From Lysinibacillus cavernae (GTDB taxonomy: Bacteria; Bacillota; Bacilli; Bacillales_A; Planococcaceae): a stretch of DNA of 64,000 bases. Of this stretch, positions 1 through 9,678 are shown piece by piece. Made by a program: the position numbers and the translations under genes. The DNA lies in the NCBI RefSeq assembly GCF_009724685.1, contig NZ_WMEF01000012.1, forward strand, positions 62,001 through 126,000. The letters run 5' to 3'. Each line of letters opens with the position of its first letter. Position 1 is the stretch's first letter. The notes under the pieces are model-generated. The model did not search any database. It worked only from the letters and a program-made list of their open reading frames with translations, and had not been told where the DNA came from.

Positions 1-194
1 ACTACATCTCCTGTTTGTACATCGGTGACCGTGAGATAGAGACTAGGAATGGGTGCTCCACTATTAAATTCTACTGTTAAAACTGTTAATTGATTTTTTT
101 GTTTTGCATCTTGCTGTAAAAATGGCTGACAGCTAGAAAGTAACATAATGATCAAAATACCTATAAGTAAAAGGCGTTTATACCCCGTCCACAA
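1..194 (-). CDS. Lipoprotein, N-terminal part only (cut by window edge)
   Basis: The reverse strand opens with a TTG codon at 192-194, about 11 nt after an AGGAG site. It reads a short basic N-terminus (WTGYKR), a hydrophobic run and a lipobox LLSSC, so Cys would be the lipidated residue at about position 22. The mature part seen (about 40 residues) carries a QLTVLTVEFNSGAPIPSLYL-like stretch and runs off the window. I do not recognise the family; it is an exported, membrane-anchored protein. The downstream part lies outside. Confidence 0.6.
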   Translation of the reverse strand, partial: MWTGYKRLLLIGILIIMLLSSCQPFLQQDAKQKNQLTVLTVEFNSGAPIPSLYLTVTDVQTGDV

Positions 195-313
195 GACAAA
201 TTCCGCTCCTATTCTAATTCGAAGAGTAAACCCTTCTCCATTCTATTATTTCAATTTGTCGTAGACTCTATTATACGATACTTTCATAGGCGTTCCTATC
301 GTATCTTGATTCA

Positions 314-349
314 GCATTCATCTCTCCCCTCAATGAGAGAGATGCATGC
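314..349. other. Imperfect inverted repeat between two minus-strand genes
   Basis: Arms of about 13 nt (GCATTCATCTCTC and GAGAGAGATGCATGC, one mismatch) surround an 8-nt loop. It sits just past the 3' end of the acyl-CoA synthetase gene. There is no clear T-run on the minus side, so it is at best a weak terminator. Confidence 0.3.
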
Positions 350-386
350 TGGTTATGCTTTTTTCAGCGGGGATAAATGATTTGAC

Positions 387-1883
387 TCAAATCGTTGTTA
401 CTTTTGGTCGTAATGTATGTTTCAACACCTTACCAGAGGCATTGCGCGGTAGTTCTGCTAAAAATTCAATTTCATATGGTACTTTATATTTGGCAAGTCG
501 TGTCTGACAATAGGATAATATCGTGTTTTCATCGAGGGACTTACCCTCCTTTAACACAACAAATGCTTTTGGCACCTCGCCATATACTTCATGTGGCAAT
601 CCAACCACTGCTGCTTCTAAAATCTCAGGCATTTGATATAGAACTTCTTCCACCTCAATCGGGTATATATTTTCACCACCACGGATGATCATATCTTTTT
701 TCCGATCTACAATATATAAATAACCTTCTTCATCGAATCGACCTAAATCGCCTGAATAGAGCCAGCCATCTTTAATCGTTCTAGCAGTTTCCTCTGGATA
801 GCGCAAATAGCCCTTCATTACCTGTGGTCCTTTTACACAAATCTCGCCTACTTCGCCAGCTGGCACTGACATTCCTTCACTATCAACTACACAGACCTCT
901 GTCTGTGCTAATGGTTTCCCTACTGAGCCAATTTTCGTCAATGCATCCGTATCTAATAAAGATGTAGCTGCAGGTGAATTTTCTGTTTGACCATATAGAT
1001 TTTGAACTTTTACATTTGGAAATGCCTCTTTCACTTGCTTGACAAGCTCATAGGGCATTGGGGCAGCTCCGTAACATAATAAACGTAAATGGTTCAAGCT
1101 TTGTTCCTTGAATCCTGGCGTATTTAAAATGATGGTATACATAGATGGGACCCCAAAGAAGATGGTTGCATCAGTTGCTGCGATTTGTGCTAGCGTTTTG
1201 GTTGGTGAGAATGCTTCCTCAATGACAATTGTTCCTCCTTGATAAATCATTGGCATAGCAAAAACATGAAGGCCTGCACAATGAAATAAAGGTGTACAAA
1301 TAAACATCTTGTCTTTTCTAGACATGTTCATAGAAGATGACCAAATATCTGCGGTAGCCACAATATTTTGATGTGTTAGCATGACGCCTTTTGGTTTACC
1401 TGTTGTACCAGAAGTATACATAACAACTGCTGTATCATGAGCCTCCAATTGCACAACAGTTCTTTTGTAATGATCGTTTTCGACAATGTCTTTCATTTCT
1501 TGAAGTCCGACAACGTATTGGAATGAATAAGAAACGTCCTCTAATAAAGCAGCTAGTCTTTCATCGTAAATAAGTCCCTTTGCTTGTGAATGATTAAAAA
1601 TAAAATCAACCTCTGGAGCTGCTAATTTTGTGTTAATAGGCATCACAACGAAACCAGCTAATTGAACACCTAAATAAGCAATTAAAAATAAATCTGAATT
1701 GAGCGTATATAATGCAATTACATCGTCTTTTTCATAATCTTGCTCTTGTAAATAAGCAGCAAATCTTTTTACACGTTGATAAAAATCACGATAACTTAGC
1801 TTTTTCCCATCATACAAAGATGCAATCTCATTTGGTTGCTGTACAGCATAGTTTTCAAGAATATCCGTCATGTACATCGTCAT
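387..1883 (-). CDS. Long-chain-fatty-acid-CoA ligase-like acyl-CoA synthetase
   Basis: A 498-aa member of the class I adenylate-forming family, which activates a carboxylic acid with ATP and joins it to CoA. Visible motifs: the AMP-binding loop TSGTTGKPKG at about 157-166, YGQTE in the A5 region, YSGDLG with the ribose-binding Asp, the hinge RKKDMIIRGGENIYP, and a C-terminal NASGKVLK with the catalytic Lys. I chose the ATG at 1883 because GGAGG lies 7 nt upstream; an earlier in-frame ATG (1934) has no such site. The length fits LcfB/YngI-type enzymes. Substrate chain length cannot be read. It stands alone; the next gene is divergent. Confidence 0.85.
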   Translation of the reverse strand: MTMYMTDILENYAVQQPNEIASLYDGKKLSYRDFYQRVKRFAAYLQEQDYEKDDVIALYTLNSDLFLIAYLGVQLAGFVVMPINTKLAAPEVDFIFNHSQAKGLIYDERLAALLEDVSYSFQYVVGLQEMKDIVENDHYKRTVVQLEAHDTAVVMYTSGTTGKPKGVMLTHQNIVATADIWSSSMNMSRKDKMFICTPLFHCAGLHVFAMPMIYQGGTIVIEEAFSPTKTLAQIAATDATIFFGVPSMYTIILNTPGFKEQSLNHLRLLCYGAAPMPYELVKQVKEAFPNVKVQNLYGQTENSPAATSLLDTDALTKIGSVGKPLAQTEVCVVDSEGMSVPAGEVGEICVKGPQVMKGYLRYPEETARTIKDGWLYSGDLGRFDEEGYLYIVDRKKDMIIRGGENIYPIEVEEVLYQMPEILEAAVVGLPHEVYGEVPKAFVVLKEGKSLDENTILSYCQTRLAKYKVPYEIEFLAELPRNASGKVLKHTLRPKVTTI

Positions 1884-2126
1884 TATAAGCCCTCCAATTT
1901 TTTTAATGCTGTGTAGAGTCATCATCAAAAGCAAACTATTAAACTACTAAAAATTCAGAAAATTATGATTATATTTTAACAAGCAATGAATTTCTTGGCA
2001 ATTTTTCTACACATCCAAAATATGAAAAAGAAATAACGAAATATTCTTAGACATTTTACTTTTCTAGCAATTTCTATTGGGTGTATGATACTTGTACGAT
2101 TATTTTTTTGGAAAGGCCGGATTAAC

Positions 2127-2726
2127 ATGCTTTATGCACTTTTGGGAGATTTACATTCTAATATAGAAGACACTAAAGCTGTTCTAGCTCATATTCAACA
2201 AACAGCAATGGAAGCGAAAATCATTGGGTTAGGTGATTTATATGAATGCACCGTTAGTAAGAAAAAGGCACAAACAATGTCTGGCTTACCTTTGCATAAG
2301 GCTGCCATAGTAGAAAGTGAATTTGAAAAACTACTAACCTTCCCCTCTATACGGGGCAATCAAGAAGAGCGTATTACTCAGGTGACTGGCATCGAACGTT
2401 TTAAGACATATCCTGAGACAATGGAAATTATTGGTGCGACGCTTATACATGGACATCAATTTAAGTGGAGTGTAAGTTGGCAGCCAACATTCCCCCCCTT
2501 TCAAAAACCGCTATTATTCTTTGGCCATAGCCATGAATCGGGTCTCTATCATCAACAAAAAAAGCTACCGATGCGTATTCGCCATGGGCAACCAATTGTA
2601 TTACAAGACAAACAATATGGGGTTAACGTAGGTTCCGTTGTCGATCACCGTGAATGGTGCCTTTACGATAGTAAAGAGCGGACTGTAACATTTATGTGTG
2701 CTCCGACTGTTGATAAATCAACGTAG
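2127..2726 (+). CDS. Calcineurin-like metallophosphoesterase
   Basis: A 199-aa protein carrying the metal-binding motifs of the calcineurin/MPP superfamily in order: GDLHSN at about residue 7, GLGDLY, RGNQE (GNxE), HGHQ and FGHSHE. Such enzymes hydrolyse phosphomonoesters or diesters with two metal ions; the YfcE/ApaH-like compact form without membrane segments suggests a cytosolic enzyme. The start at 2127 is preferred over 2085 because the protein then begins MLYALLGD, the usual beta strand before the first motif. A bidirectional terminator follows at once. Substrate unknown. Confidence 0.8.
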   Translation: MLYALLGDLHSNIEDTKAVLAHIQQTAMEAKIIGLGDLYECTVSKKKAQTMSGLPLHKAAIVESEFEKLLTFPSIRGNQEERITQVTGIERFKTYPETMEIIGATLIHGHQFKWSVSWQPTFPPFQKPLLFFGHSHESGLYHQQKKLPMRIRHGQPIVLQDKQYGVNVGSVVDHREWCLYDSKERTVTFMCAPTVDKST

Positions 2727-2742
2727 TAATAACCCATAAAAA

Positions 2743-2770
2743 GAGCAAGTTAGTCTACACTAACTTGCTC
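2743..2770. terminator. Bidirectional terminator
   Basis: A perfect 12-bp stem with a 4-nt loop, with T-runs on both strands (minus side TTTTTATG). It ends the phosphoesterase gene on the plus strand and the globin-coupled sensor gene on the minus strand. Confidence 0.85.
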
Positions 2771-2779
2771 CAAATCTTT

Positions 2780-4531
2780 TTAGTGAATATATTGTTTTTT
2801 GCCATCCAATAAAATTTCCTTTAACACTTTTAGTTTTTCAATCACAACATGCGATTCTTCTGTAATTTCCTTCAGGTATTTTTCAGCCTCTGTTTTATTA
2901 CCTGCATTGTATTCACGGACTGCTTTTTTCGCTATATCATGAACATGAATAAATGGTTGTTCTAATTCTACATAGACACGTTCTTCGCCTAGCAATTTTT
3001 TCCCTGTACCATAATACCATTCACCAAGGCGCGACTCCTGTGGCGAACCTACATCCTGCTCTGTCATCGTTTCAAAACCTAACAGTAAATTATAAATCTT
3101 CCAGCGCCATAATAAATGGTCTGTTATGGCTAATTCAATAATATCCTCTTGGCTAATAATAAAGTTTTTAGAAATCGTCGTTGAACGGTATCCGTCAATC
3201 ATTTTACTTAACTTGTAGATAGCAGAGCCCATATCGAAAACGATTACCTTACTTTTTTGCATACTCTCTGTGATGGTATGGTTACGCTCAGAAATAGTGG
3301 TAGCAGATTGTGCTTGTACCTTTGTCGTTGTCGCTATCTCCTCGAAGCGAGCCCCTTGCTGCTGTAAATTTTTATTTATCTCTGCAAGAGTCTGTGATAT
3401 ATGTAAGGTATCTGTAACACCTTGATGTAAATCTTGAGAAAATTGAGAAGTTAATGAACTAATATTATGCGTAATATGAAGTAGCTCCTGTATATCTGTA
3501 TGTATAGATTTGACTGATGTACTTGTATCATCAGCAAGTTTTCGGACTTCCTCTGCAACAACAGCAAAGCCTTTACCCGCTTCTCCAGCACGAGCAGCCT
3601 CAATCGATGCATTTAAAGCCAACAAATTGGTTTGATCTGCGATTCGCTTAATCAATTCCATCAACTTCGCTACACTATTTACACGTTCAACTAAACGCTT
3701 AATATCCTCCTGCATGGATTTATGGCCCTCATCAGTCGTTTGTAAAATGGAGGATACTTGTTGTAACGAATCTAAATCTTGATTTAATTTTTTAAAGGCA
3801 TGCTTTGTTTGCTCTGAAATATCGCCAACAGAAGTGGCAATCTCTTCAATACTTTCATCTAACTCATGCATTAATTGATCTGCTGCTACAATTTCCTGTT
3901 GCTGAATATCTTGAAATTCAATCAGTTCCTTAATAGTATCTAACTGTGTATTATAAGTAATGATTTCACCTAAACCATTCACTACAGAGCCTGCTTGAAT
4001 TTCAATATAGGTCTCTAAAATAATTTGTTGATCGATTGTTACCAAGCTGTCATAAGATAATAAGACATCCAGCATTTTTTCTTGATCACGCGATAGTTCT
4101 TTTACAATTAGTGGAATGATTAACTGGTTAATCAATGTATAGGCAGAAATCATCCAGTTAGGCAGGACGCCAATTCGGGCATGTATATAGGCGATTTTAC
4201 GTCGTTTAAATACATAGTCTAAATCTAATTCATCGTCAAACAAACTAATAAAGTGTGTATCGAATAATCCCTTCAAACGTTCTACCGTTGAATGCGTGTT
4301 AATGACATGGTTAAACTCCGGAATTTCCAGTAAACGATCATAAAAATTATCGAGTATATCATGTCGATTATTTTCATAAATTTTCCGTAAGAATCCAACA
4401 GATTCTCGTCTAATTCTGGATAAAGCAAGAAAATCTAGCTTCTCTTTAAAGCGTTCATTGGCCTCAATGTCTGAATTTTTTGCTGCTGAGAAATAATCAT
4501 AGTTTTGATTAATCTTCTTTCTTTTGAACAT
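2780..4531 (-). CDS. Globin-coupled methyl-accepting chemotaxis protein (HemAT-like) with C-terminal CZB-like domain
   Basis: 583 aa, with no membrane segment, so a soluble chemoreceptor. Residues about 30-190 match the protoglobin sensor of HemAT; the proximal haem His is His117 in [12 protein letters not shown]. Residues about 220-460 form the MCP signalling coiled coil with the conserved hairpin tip [35 protein letters not shown]. The C-terminus (about 468-575) resembles the CZB zinc domain (H472, RLGEWYY, H531), but the usual Cys is Ser500 and one His position of HxxxH reads Phe. It probably signals oxygen to CheA. GGGAG precedes the ATG. Monocistronic, with terminator at 2743-2770. The CZB part is unusual, because B. 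subtilis HemAT lacks it. Confidence 0.85.
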   Translation of the reverse strand: MFKRKKINQNYDYFSAAKNSDIEANERFKEKLDFLALSRIRRESVGFLRKIYENNRHDILDNFYDRLLEIPEFNHVINTHSTVERLKGLFDTHFISLFDDELDLDYVFKRRKIAYIHARIGVLPNWMISAYTLINQLIIPLIVKELSRDQEKMLDVLLSYDSLVTIDQQIILETYIEIQAGSVVNGLGEIITYNTQLDTIKELIEFQDIQQQEIVAADQLMHELDESIEEIATSVGDISEQTKHAFKKLNQDLDSLQQVSSILQTTDEGHKSMQEDIKRLVERVNSVAKLMELIKRIADQTNLLALNASIEAARAGEAGKGFAVVAEEVRKLADDTSTSVKSIHTDIQELLHITHNISSLTSQFSQDLHQGVTDTLHISQTLAEINKNLQQQGARFEEIATTTKVQAQSATTISERNHTITESMQKSKVIVFDMGSAIYKLSKMIDGYRSTTISKNFIISQEDIIELAITDHLLWRWKIYNLLLGFETMTEQDVGSPQESRLGEWYYGTGKKLLGEERVYVELEQPFIHVHDIAKKAVREYNAGNKTEAEKYLKEITEESHVVIEKLKVLKEILLDGKKQYIH

Positions 4532-4752
4532 AGTCCCACTCCCAAATGTTATAGAATAAATTTAAATTACCAATATTTATAAATGATTTATAAAGCTTTC
4601 TTCATTACCTTCAACTAATAAAACATATATATTTTACCAACAATAGAAAAACAAAAATAGATTCTCAAAAAATTCTTTACACTTTCTTATTTTTTTGTCC
4701 ACCTTATTGACAATTTCTCACTTTCTTAGTTAAACACTATTTTAAAGCAGAA

Positions 4753-4786
4753 AAAACGCTAAAATCATGTCTGACTTTAGCGTTTT
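4753..4786 (-). terminator. Terminator of the tandem DUF305 gene
   Basis: An 11-bp perfect stem (AAAACGCTAAA and its complement) with a 12-nt loop, followed on the minus strand by a run of T. Confidence 0.8.
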
Positions 4787-4810
4787 ATTTATATAAACTT
4801 ATAGGTTGTG

Positions 4811-5395
4811 CTAGCACTCGCAATCGCAATTTTGTAAGTCATCCAGTAACTTTTCCATGACTTCTAGTTGTTCACAAAGCGTTTGAATCATGCACTTTAG
4901 AATCGGGATTAATTCTTGGCAAATACAGAATCTAAGCACATTTTGCGCAAGTCGTATTCCGCCTTGATGATGGACAATCATTTCCCGTAGGTAATTGATA
5001 TTAATGCTATTTGATACTGGTGGGGCACACATTGCATTGAACATGGCTTCTGTAATTTCTTTGTAAGCACACATATACTCGTATAATTCATACTCTGAGT
5101 TTTGCACGACACAACATCTATTTTGTATCGCTTCAAGACTTTCAAGCATCTCTGTATGTGTTTGAATGATTTCTAATGCGAGATTTTGTACGGGAATATT
5201 TGTTGTGAAGCGCAATACATTTTCTGACATTTGGATTGCTGCTACTTGATGAGGTATGATTTGCTTAATAAAGTTCTCTGAAATACTACAAGTAATGGTT
5301 ACATAGGTCATGCCCTGCATCATTTTTTTGAGGATTCGTTGATATTCCTCTAAATAAGCCTTTGTTACATTACTGAGTTCAATTGGTCTAGCCAT
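4811..5395 (-). CDS. Tandem DUF305 (ferritin-like) protein, Cys-rich tail
   Basis: 194 aa made of two repeats. Each has the DUF305 signature: FIKQIIPHQVAAIQMSENVL in the first and LREMIVHHQGGIRLAQNVL in the second. DUF305 domains are four-helix, ferritin-like bundles often tied to metal handling. Cysteines are many (RCCVV, CDCEC at the very end), which fits metal binding or a spore-surface role. The ATG at 5395 has AAAGGAG 8 nt upstream; the earlier GTG in frame overlaps that site and was rejected. No signal peptide. Function not established. A strong terminator follows. Confidence 0.7.
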   Translation of the reverse strand: MARPIELSNVTKAYLEEYQRILKKMMQGMTYVTITCSISENFIKQIIPHQVAAIQMSENVLRFTTNIPVQNLALEIIQTHTEMLESLEAIQNRCCVVQNSEYELYEYMCAYKEITEAMFNAMCAPPVSNSININYLREMIVHHQGGIRLAQNVLRFCICQELIPILKCMIQTLCEQLEVMEKLLDDLQNCDCEC

Positions 5396-5501
5396 TAGAC
5401 ACACTCCTTTCAGAGTAATGTATGCCTGCTAGGTTGTTGTGCGATAGACAATTGTACCAATTACTCAACATTTACAATGACATCCTGATAGTCATAAATT
5501 A

Positions 5502-5681
5502 TTATTGATCTTCCTTGTATGTATCTAAGCATGTTTGACAAATACATTTATTCGGCTCTGTCTGCACGGCATTTAACAAATATTCTGGAAAACTCACCGT
5601 CATGCACCAGCAATCTTCTCCACCCTTCGCCACCACACAATGATTTTCTCCTCCACATAATGGACATTGCCTTTCTAACAT
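5502..5681 (-). CDS. Cysteine-rich CWC family protein (59 aa)
   Basis: A short gene that common length cutoffs would miss. It starts ATG after a strong AAGGAGG with 8-9 nt spacing. The 59-aa product begins MLERQCPLCGGENHC and has a central CWC and a late CICQTC, giving paired cysteines typical of the Cys_rich_CWC family, probably a small zinc-binding protein. It is the first of a row of small minus-strand genes but is separated from the DUF305 gene by about 106 nt. Role unknown. Confidence 0.75.
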   Translation of the reverse strand: MLERQCPLCGGENHCVVAKGGEDCWCMTVSFPEYLLNAVQTEPNKCICQTCLDTYKEDQ

Positions 5682-5762
5682 GATTTTGCACCTCCTTCAC
5701 TTTACCCATCATTGTAAAGTAAAAGAGGAAGAGCACTCAATACCTTACTCCTCCCAATACGT

Positions 5763-5960
5763 TTATTGTCTATGCTTGTGTATTTCTTGTTTTACTTCTT
5801 CAATATTTGTGTCACTAAAGATCGCCGTCCCATGTCCACCGCTTTTAGCCAATAATTCCTTTACTTCATTGTAAGATAATGCTGCCTCTGCATTTTTCTG
5901 CTTTACTTCATTTATATTAGTGCCCGCTGACGTATATTGGATATCTTTTTCATGATTCAT
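5763..5960 (-). CDS. Probable gamma-type small acid-soluble spore protein
   Basis: A 65-aa, highly hydrophilic protein with two related blocks: TNINEVKQKNAEAA near the start and SDTNIEEVKQEIHKHRQ at the end. These resemble the TNxQxVxKQN repeats of SspE-type gamma SASP, stores of amino acids in the spore core. The GPR-like cleavage stretch is degenerate (GTAIFSDT). A GGAGG site lies about 10 nt before ATG. Call rests on repeat pattern, size and setting among spore-former genes. Confidence 0.6.
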   Translation of the reverse strand: MNHEKDIQYTSAGTNINEVKQKNAEAALSYNEVKELLAKSGGHGTAIFSDTNIEEVKQEIHKHRQ

Positions 5961-5974
5961 CGTACTTCTACCTC

Positions 5975-6187
5975 CTACAATTCATCTGGCTGCATTTCAA
6001 TTAATTCATCGCCTTCTCTTTTTACTCTCTTATTAAGCTCTCCAACTGGAATGGCGTCTACAGTTTGCATATCTTCATGCAAATCGAAAAGACTAATTGT
6101 ATCTGATTCAACCATATCAGGTTTATCTTTACTATTTAAATTCATAAACATTTTCTTTTCATGTGGTACTTTTTCTATGTCCATCAT
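5975..6187 (-). CDS. Small acidic hypothetical protein
   Basis: About 71 aa, rich in Asp and Glu, with no Cys, membrane segment or motif I know. A purine-rich GGGAAGGGAG lies 5 nt before the first of two consecutive ATG codons (6187, 6184); the second has more usual spacing and may be the true start. It lies 14 nt upstream of the gamma-SASP-like gene on the same strand, so the two are probably co-transcribed. Confidence 0.55.
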   Translation of the reverse strand: MMDIEKVPHEKKMFMNLNSKDKPDMVESDTISLFDLHEDMQTVDAIPVGELNKRVKREGDELIEMQPDEL

Positions 6188-6228
6188 CCACACTCCCTTC
6201 CCTCTTAATGTGTGTAATGCTGAAGAGA

Positions 6229-6462
6229 TTATGTGTCTTTCCTTTTTGCAGTTTTATCAATACGGTGATATTCAGAAATTTGAATGACCCGTACATTTTT
6301 TGTATGCAATTCATGATAGATCCCTCTGCTATCTGTAAAGGAGATATATTGATCACGTTCACTTTTTACTAACTTCTCTGCTTCTTGCTGTGACTCCATA
6401 TAGATAAACCTTCTGACATAATGCATTTCATCAAAAAAATACGTTATTTTAAATTCCTTCAT
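6229..6462 (-). CDS. Small hypothetical protein (77 aa)
   Basis: The 77-aa product starts MKEFKITYFF and mixes beta-prone and charged stretches (ESQQEAEKLVKSERDQY), with no membrane segment or cysteine. AAGGAG lies 9 nt before the ATG, which supports translation. It is probably the first gene of a small operon with the acidic protein and the SASP-like gene. I do not recognise the family. Confidence 0.55.
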   Translation of the reverse strand: MKEFKITYFFDEMHYVRRFIYMESQQEAEKLVKSERDQYISFTDSRGIYHELHTKNVRVIQISEYHRIDKTAKRKDT

Positions 6463-6591
6463 TCATAATTGCTCCTTGACATCTATTACTGCATATTGTA
6501 ACCAAAGAGTTGAAAAATCTTGCATTCCTAAAATTACATAAAACAATACGCATATAGTAGAACAGCAACCTTTTTAAAGGAGGAAATATCG

Positions 6592-7086
6592 TTGATTCAT
6601 ACAGTCAAAGCTGGCGAAACGCTGTCTCAAATTTCTCAAGATTATCGCACTCCATTGGCATCTATTATCGCTGCTAACCCAGGAATTCAGCCTGATAGTC
6701 TTTTCATTGGTCAACAAATTGTTATACCTGGCTTACCCGATCCAGATACCATTCCTTACCGTATCGAGATTTCTACCGATAATCGTTGGCTGCGTTTATA
6801 TAGAAATAACACCCTTCAAAAACAATATCCTATAGCTGTTGGACGCATGCTGCATGAAACACCAGTTGGCAGTTTTATTATCATCAATAAAGCTCCAAAT
6901 CCAGGTGGTCCTTTTGGCACAATGTGGATGAGTCTATCTAAAGAACACTATGGAATTCATGGCACCAATGACCCTAGCTCGATTGGGCATGCTGTTTCTC
7001 GTGGTTGTATTCGTATGCAAAATCAAGATGTTGAAGAGCTTGCCAGCATTGTTCCTATTGGTACTGAAGTAGTAATTCATCCCTAA
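6592..7086 (+). CDS. ykuD: L,D-transpeptidase with LysM domain (YkuD-like)
   Basis: 164 aa, the same length as B. subtilis YkuD. Residues 2-46 are a LysM peptidoglycan-binding domain ([17 protein letters not shown]). Residues about 55-163 are the YkuD catalytic domain with HGTND at 123-127 and the active-site SRGCIRM, Cys139. The enzyme makes or edits 3-3 peptide cross-links. Translation starts at TTG, 8 nt after AAGGAGG. There is no signal peptide, as in YkuD. It has its own transcription unit, divergent from the small-gene cluster. Confidence 0.9.
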   Translation: MIHTVKAGETLSQISQDYRTPLASIIAANPGIQPDSLFIGQQIVIPGLPDPDTIPYRIEISTDNRWLRLYRNNTLQKQYPIAVGRMLHETPVGSFIIINKAPNPGGPFGTMWMSLSKEHYGIHGTNDPSSIGHAVSRGCIRMQNQDVEELASIVPIGTEVVIHP

Positions 7087-7287
7087 TTAAAAAGCTATCC
7101 ATTTTTGCATAGACAAAATTAAGAAATGTTTCCCTTCTCTGTTATCTTTGTTTATTCTTCCCGAAATTAAATAGCAGTGTGCATAGGTGATTCATTGTAA
7201 ATGTCGTATAAGATGAAATGCTAAAAGCTATACTATCGTTGACTAAAGCAATTATTTGAGGGATTTACAACTATAGGAGGGAATACG

Positions 7288-8961
7288 TTGTCCACAAGTA
7301 AACAGTTATTATCTATATTCGCCCTAGGTGGCATTAATGAAATTGGAAAAAACATGTATGTAGTGCAATATCAAGATGACATCATCATAATTGATTGCGG
7401 GGCAAAATTTCCAGATGAGACCTTACTTGGTATTGATTTAATTATCCCCGACATTACTTATTTACTTGAAAATAAAGAAAAAATTAAGGCATTAATTGTG
7501 ACACATGGGCATGAGGATCACATTGGTGGTATCCCCTATCTATTAAAAAAATTAAATGTCCCTGTGTATGCTACCCGATTCACTCTAGGGCTTATCGAAT
7601 TAAAGCTAAAAGAACATAAGCTTCTAAGAGAAACCGATTTAATTGAAATTCATGCTGATTCAGCTTTACATTTAGGGCAAATTGATATCAATTTCTTTAG
7701 AACAAACCATAGTATACCGGATTGTTTAGGCATCGTTCTTGCTACCCCTGAAGGAAATGTTGTCCATACAGGTGACTTTAAATTTGATTTAACACCTGTT
7801 AATAACCAGTTTGCTGATATTCATAAAATGGCAGAAATCGGTTCAAAAGGTGTACTAGTACTTATCTCAGAAAGTACCAATGCAGAAAGACCAGGTTTAA
7901 CACCATCTGAGCAACTTGTCGGGCACCATATAGAAGAAGCCTTTTTACACGCTGAACGTAAAATAATCATCTCAACCTTTGCCTCAAACGTTAATCGTAT
8001 CCAACAAATTGTGCATGCAACTATCTCTGCTAATAGGAAGTTAGCATTATTAGGTCGCAGTATGGTCAATGTGGTTGATGTAGCAATCGAACGTGGTTAT
8101 TTATTTGTTCCAGAAGATTTGTTAATTGATGCACGTGAAGTTAAATATCTTCCACCAGAAGAAGTAGTAGTACTATGCACAGGTAGTCAAGGTGAGCCAC
8201 TAGCTGCACTTGCACGATTAGCAAATGGTAACCATCGAGAGGTAAAAGTTCTACCAGATGATACGGTCATTCTAGCTGCCTCTCCTATTCCAGGCAATGA
8301 AAAGGGCGTATCTCGTATTGTAGACAATTTGTTTCAGCTTGGTGCAAAAGTCATTTATGGTTCTTCCAGTCATACTGGTATGCATGTATCAGGACATGGT
8401 CATCAAGAAGATTTAAAACTAATGCTGACGTTCATGAAGCCTAAATTTTTCATTCCTATTCATGGCGAATTTCGTATGTTACATCAACATCGATTATTAG
8501 CAGAATCTGTTGGTGTCCAAAAAGGTCATACATTTATTATGAAAAACGGTGATGTCGTTGATATTGAAAATTCGAAGGCAAGACAAACTCGTAAAGTTCC
8601 AGCTGGAGACACGTATGTTGACGGCATCGGAATAGGTGAAGTGGAAGGGATTGTCCTCCGTGATCGCAAGCAGCTTTCGGAAGACGGAATGCTTGTCATC
8701 GTATTGACACTTAATAAAGTAGATGGTGCTTTTATTTCAGAGCCTGATACCATTTCACGTGGGTTTGTTTATGCAAAAGATTTCGAGGAGCTGTTAAATA
8801 AGGTCAATGTACTTACAAAAGAAATAGTAATAGAACTTCAGGAAGACAGCAGGCAACAAATACATGTCTTAAGAAGAGAAATCAAAAGAACAGTGGGACA
8901 ATATCTATTTACGCAAACAAAACGCAAGCCTATGATTTTGCCAATTATTATTGAAATTTAA
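7288..8961 (+). CDS. Ribonuclease J
   Basis: 557 aa, full length for RNase J. Metallo-beta-lactamase motifs: THGHEDHIGG at about residues 72-81, NHSIPD, HTGDFKFD and IPIHGEFR. The beta-CASP acidic motif is SESTNAERPG and the C-terminal RNase J domain is present. It degrades and matures RNA with endo- and 5' exonuclease activity. The start is TTG after AGGAGG. Bacillaceae usually carry J1 and J2, and some have a third copy. This one stands alone, not next to the rpoY or def neighbours of rnjA, so I do not assign a symbol. Confidence 0.85.
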   Translation: MSTSKQLLSIFALGGINEIGKNMYVVQYQDDIIIIDCGAKFPDETLLGIDLIIPDITYLLENKEKIKALIVTHGHEDHIGGIPYLLKKLNVPVYATRFTLGLIELKLKEHKLLRETDLIEIHADSALHLGQIDINFFRTNHSIPDCLGIVLATPEGNVVHTGDFKFDLTPVNNQFADIHKMAEIGSKGVLVLISESTNAERPGLTPSEQLVGHHIEEAFLHAERKIIISTFASNVNRIQQIVHATISANRKLALLGRSMVNVVDVAIERGYLFVPEDLLIDAREVKYLPPEEVVVLCTGSQGEPLAALARLANGNHREVKVLPDDTVILAASPIPGNEKGVSRIVDNLFQLGAKVIYGSSSHTGMHVSGHGHQEDLKLMLTFMKPKFFIPIHGEFRMLHQHRLLAESVGVQKGHTFIMKNGDVVDIENSKARQTRKVPAGDTYVDGIGIGEVEGIVLRDRKQLSEDGMLVIVLTLNKVDGAFISEPDTISRGFVYAKDFEELLNKVNVLTKEIVIELQEDSRQQIHVLRREIKRTVGQYLFTQTKRKPMILPIIIEI

Positions 8962-8965
8962 CAAA

Positions 8966-9000
8966 TCGGTGCAGGGATTGGCATATCCCCGTTGCACCGA
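8966..9000 (+). terminator. Terminator of the RNase J gene
   Basis: A GC-rich stem (TCGGTGCA...TGCACCGA with an inner GGGAT/ATCCC) begins 4 nt after the stop codon and is followed by CTTATTTTTA. Confidence 0.85.
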
Positions 9001-9018
9001 CTTATTTTTATTGATTAC

Positions 9019-9678
9019 TTATCTTAAGAAATCATACTTTTGTGCTGCATTTAAAAACTCACCATTAAAAACTTTATGTAGTATCTCAATATATTGCAAT
9101 TGAAGCATTTCAAACCCTTGATGTAAGTTGTTCGAATGCTGCTTCGTTTGATTCGTAATGTTATGGAAATATTCAGGTAATTTTTCGACCGCTGTTACTA
9201 AAGATTCTGTATAAGATAATAAGTGTTGAATAGCATTTAATAATTGAACTACTCTCATTTGAATTTCAATAGGGGGTAGATCAATTATTAAACGATAGAT
9301 ATTAAGCTTCTCTTTGTTTACCTGACACCATTTAAAAAAGTGAAATAAATAGTCACTTTCAATAATAGATTCATTCGGTATGATTGCCATAATATCCTGA
9401 CCTATGCATACATCTTTTTTGCATTGATATATAGTCGTTTCCATCAAATTTAGTTTATTAAGAAGGATACTTTTAGCTGGCACATATGAAATATTAAATT
9501 GTTCAATAAAATTATTGCCTACCTTCGGTATTTGACTAATATCATCTTCTTTCAATATGTTCTTCAACGTTTCTTTGGTTATGAAAGGAGTACCTTCACT
9601 AGTAAAACATTTATCATTCGTGAACGTTTTCCCAATTATAATTTTCGCTACCTCTTCTAATAAAAATTGCTTCACCAT
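9019..9678 (-). CDS. Solitary half-size type I restriction specificity (HsdS)-like protein
   Basis: 219 aa. The N-terminus FLLEEVAKIIIGKTF and the DLPPIEIQMRVVQLLNAIQHLL segment followed by a long helix match one half of an HsdS subunit: one target-recognition domain plus one conserved coiled coil. A normal HsdS has two such halves (about 400 aa). No hsdM or hsdR is in the window. The ATG at 9678 has GGAGG 8 nt upstream, so the upstream extension to 9777 is rejected. It is divergent from an XRE regulator. It may be an orphan remnant or a DNA-binding protein with another role. Confidence 0.6.
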   Translation of the reverse strand: MVKQFLLEEVAKIIIGKTFTNDKCFTSEGTPFITKETLKNILKEDDISQIPKVGNNFIEQFNISYVPAKSILLNKLNLMETTIYQCKKDVCIGQDIMAIIPNESIIESDYLFHFFKWCQVNKEKLNIYRLIIDLPPIEIQMRVVQLLNAIQHLLSYTESLVTAVEKLPEYFHNITNQTKQHSNNLHQGFEMLQLQYIEILHKVFNGEFLNAAQKYDFLR

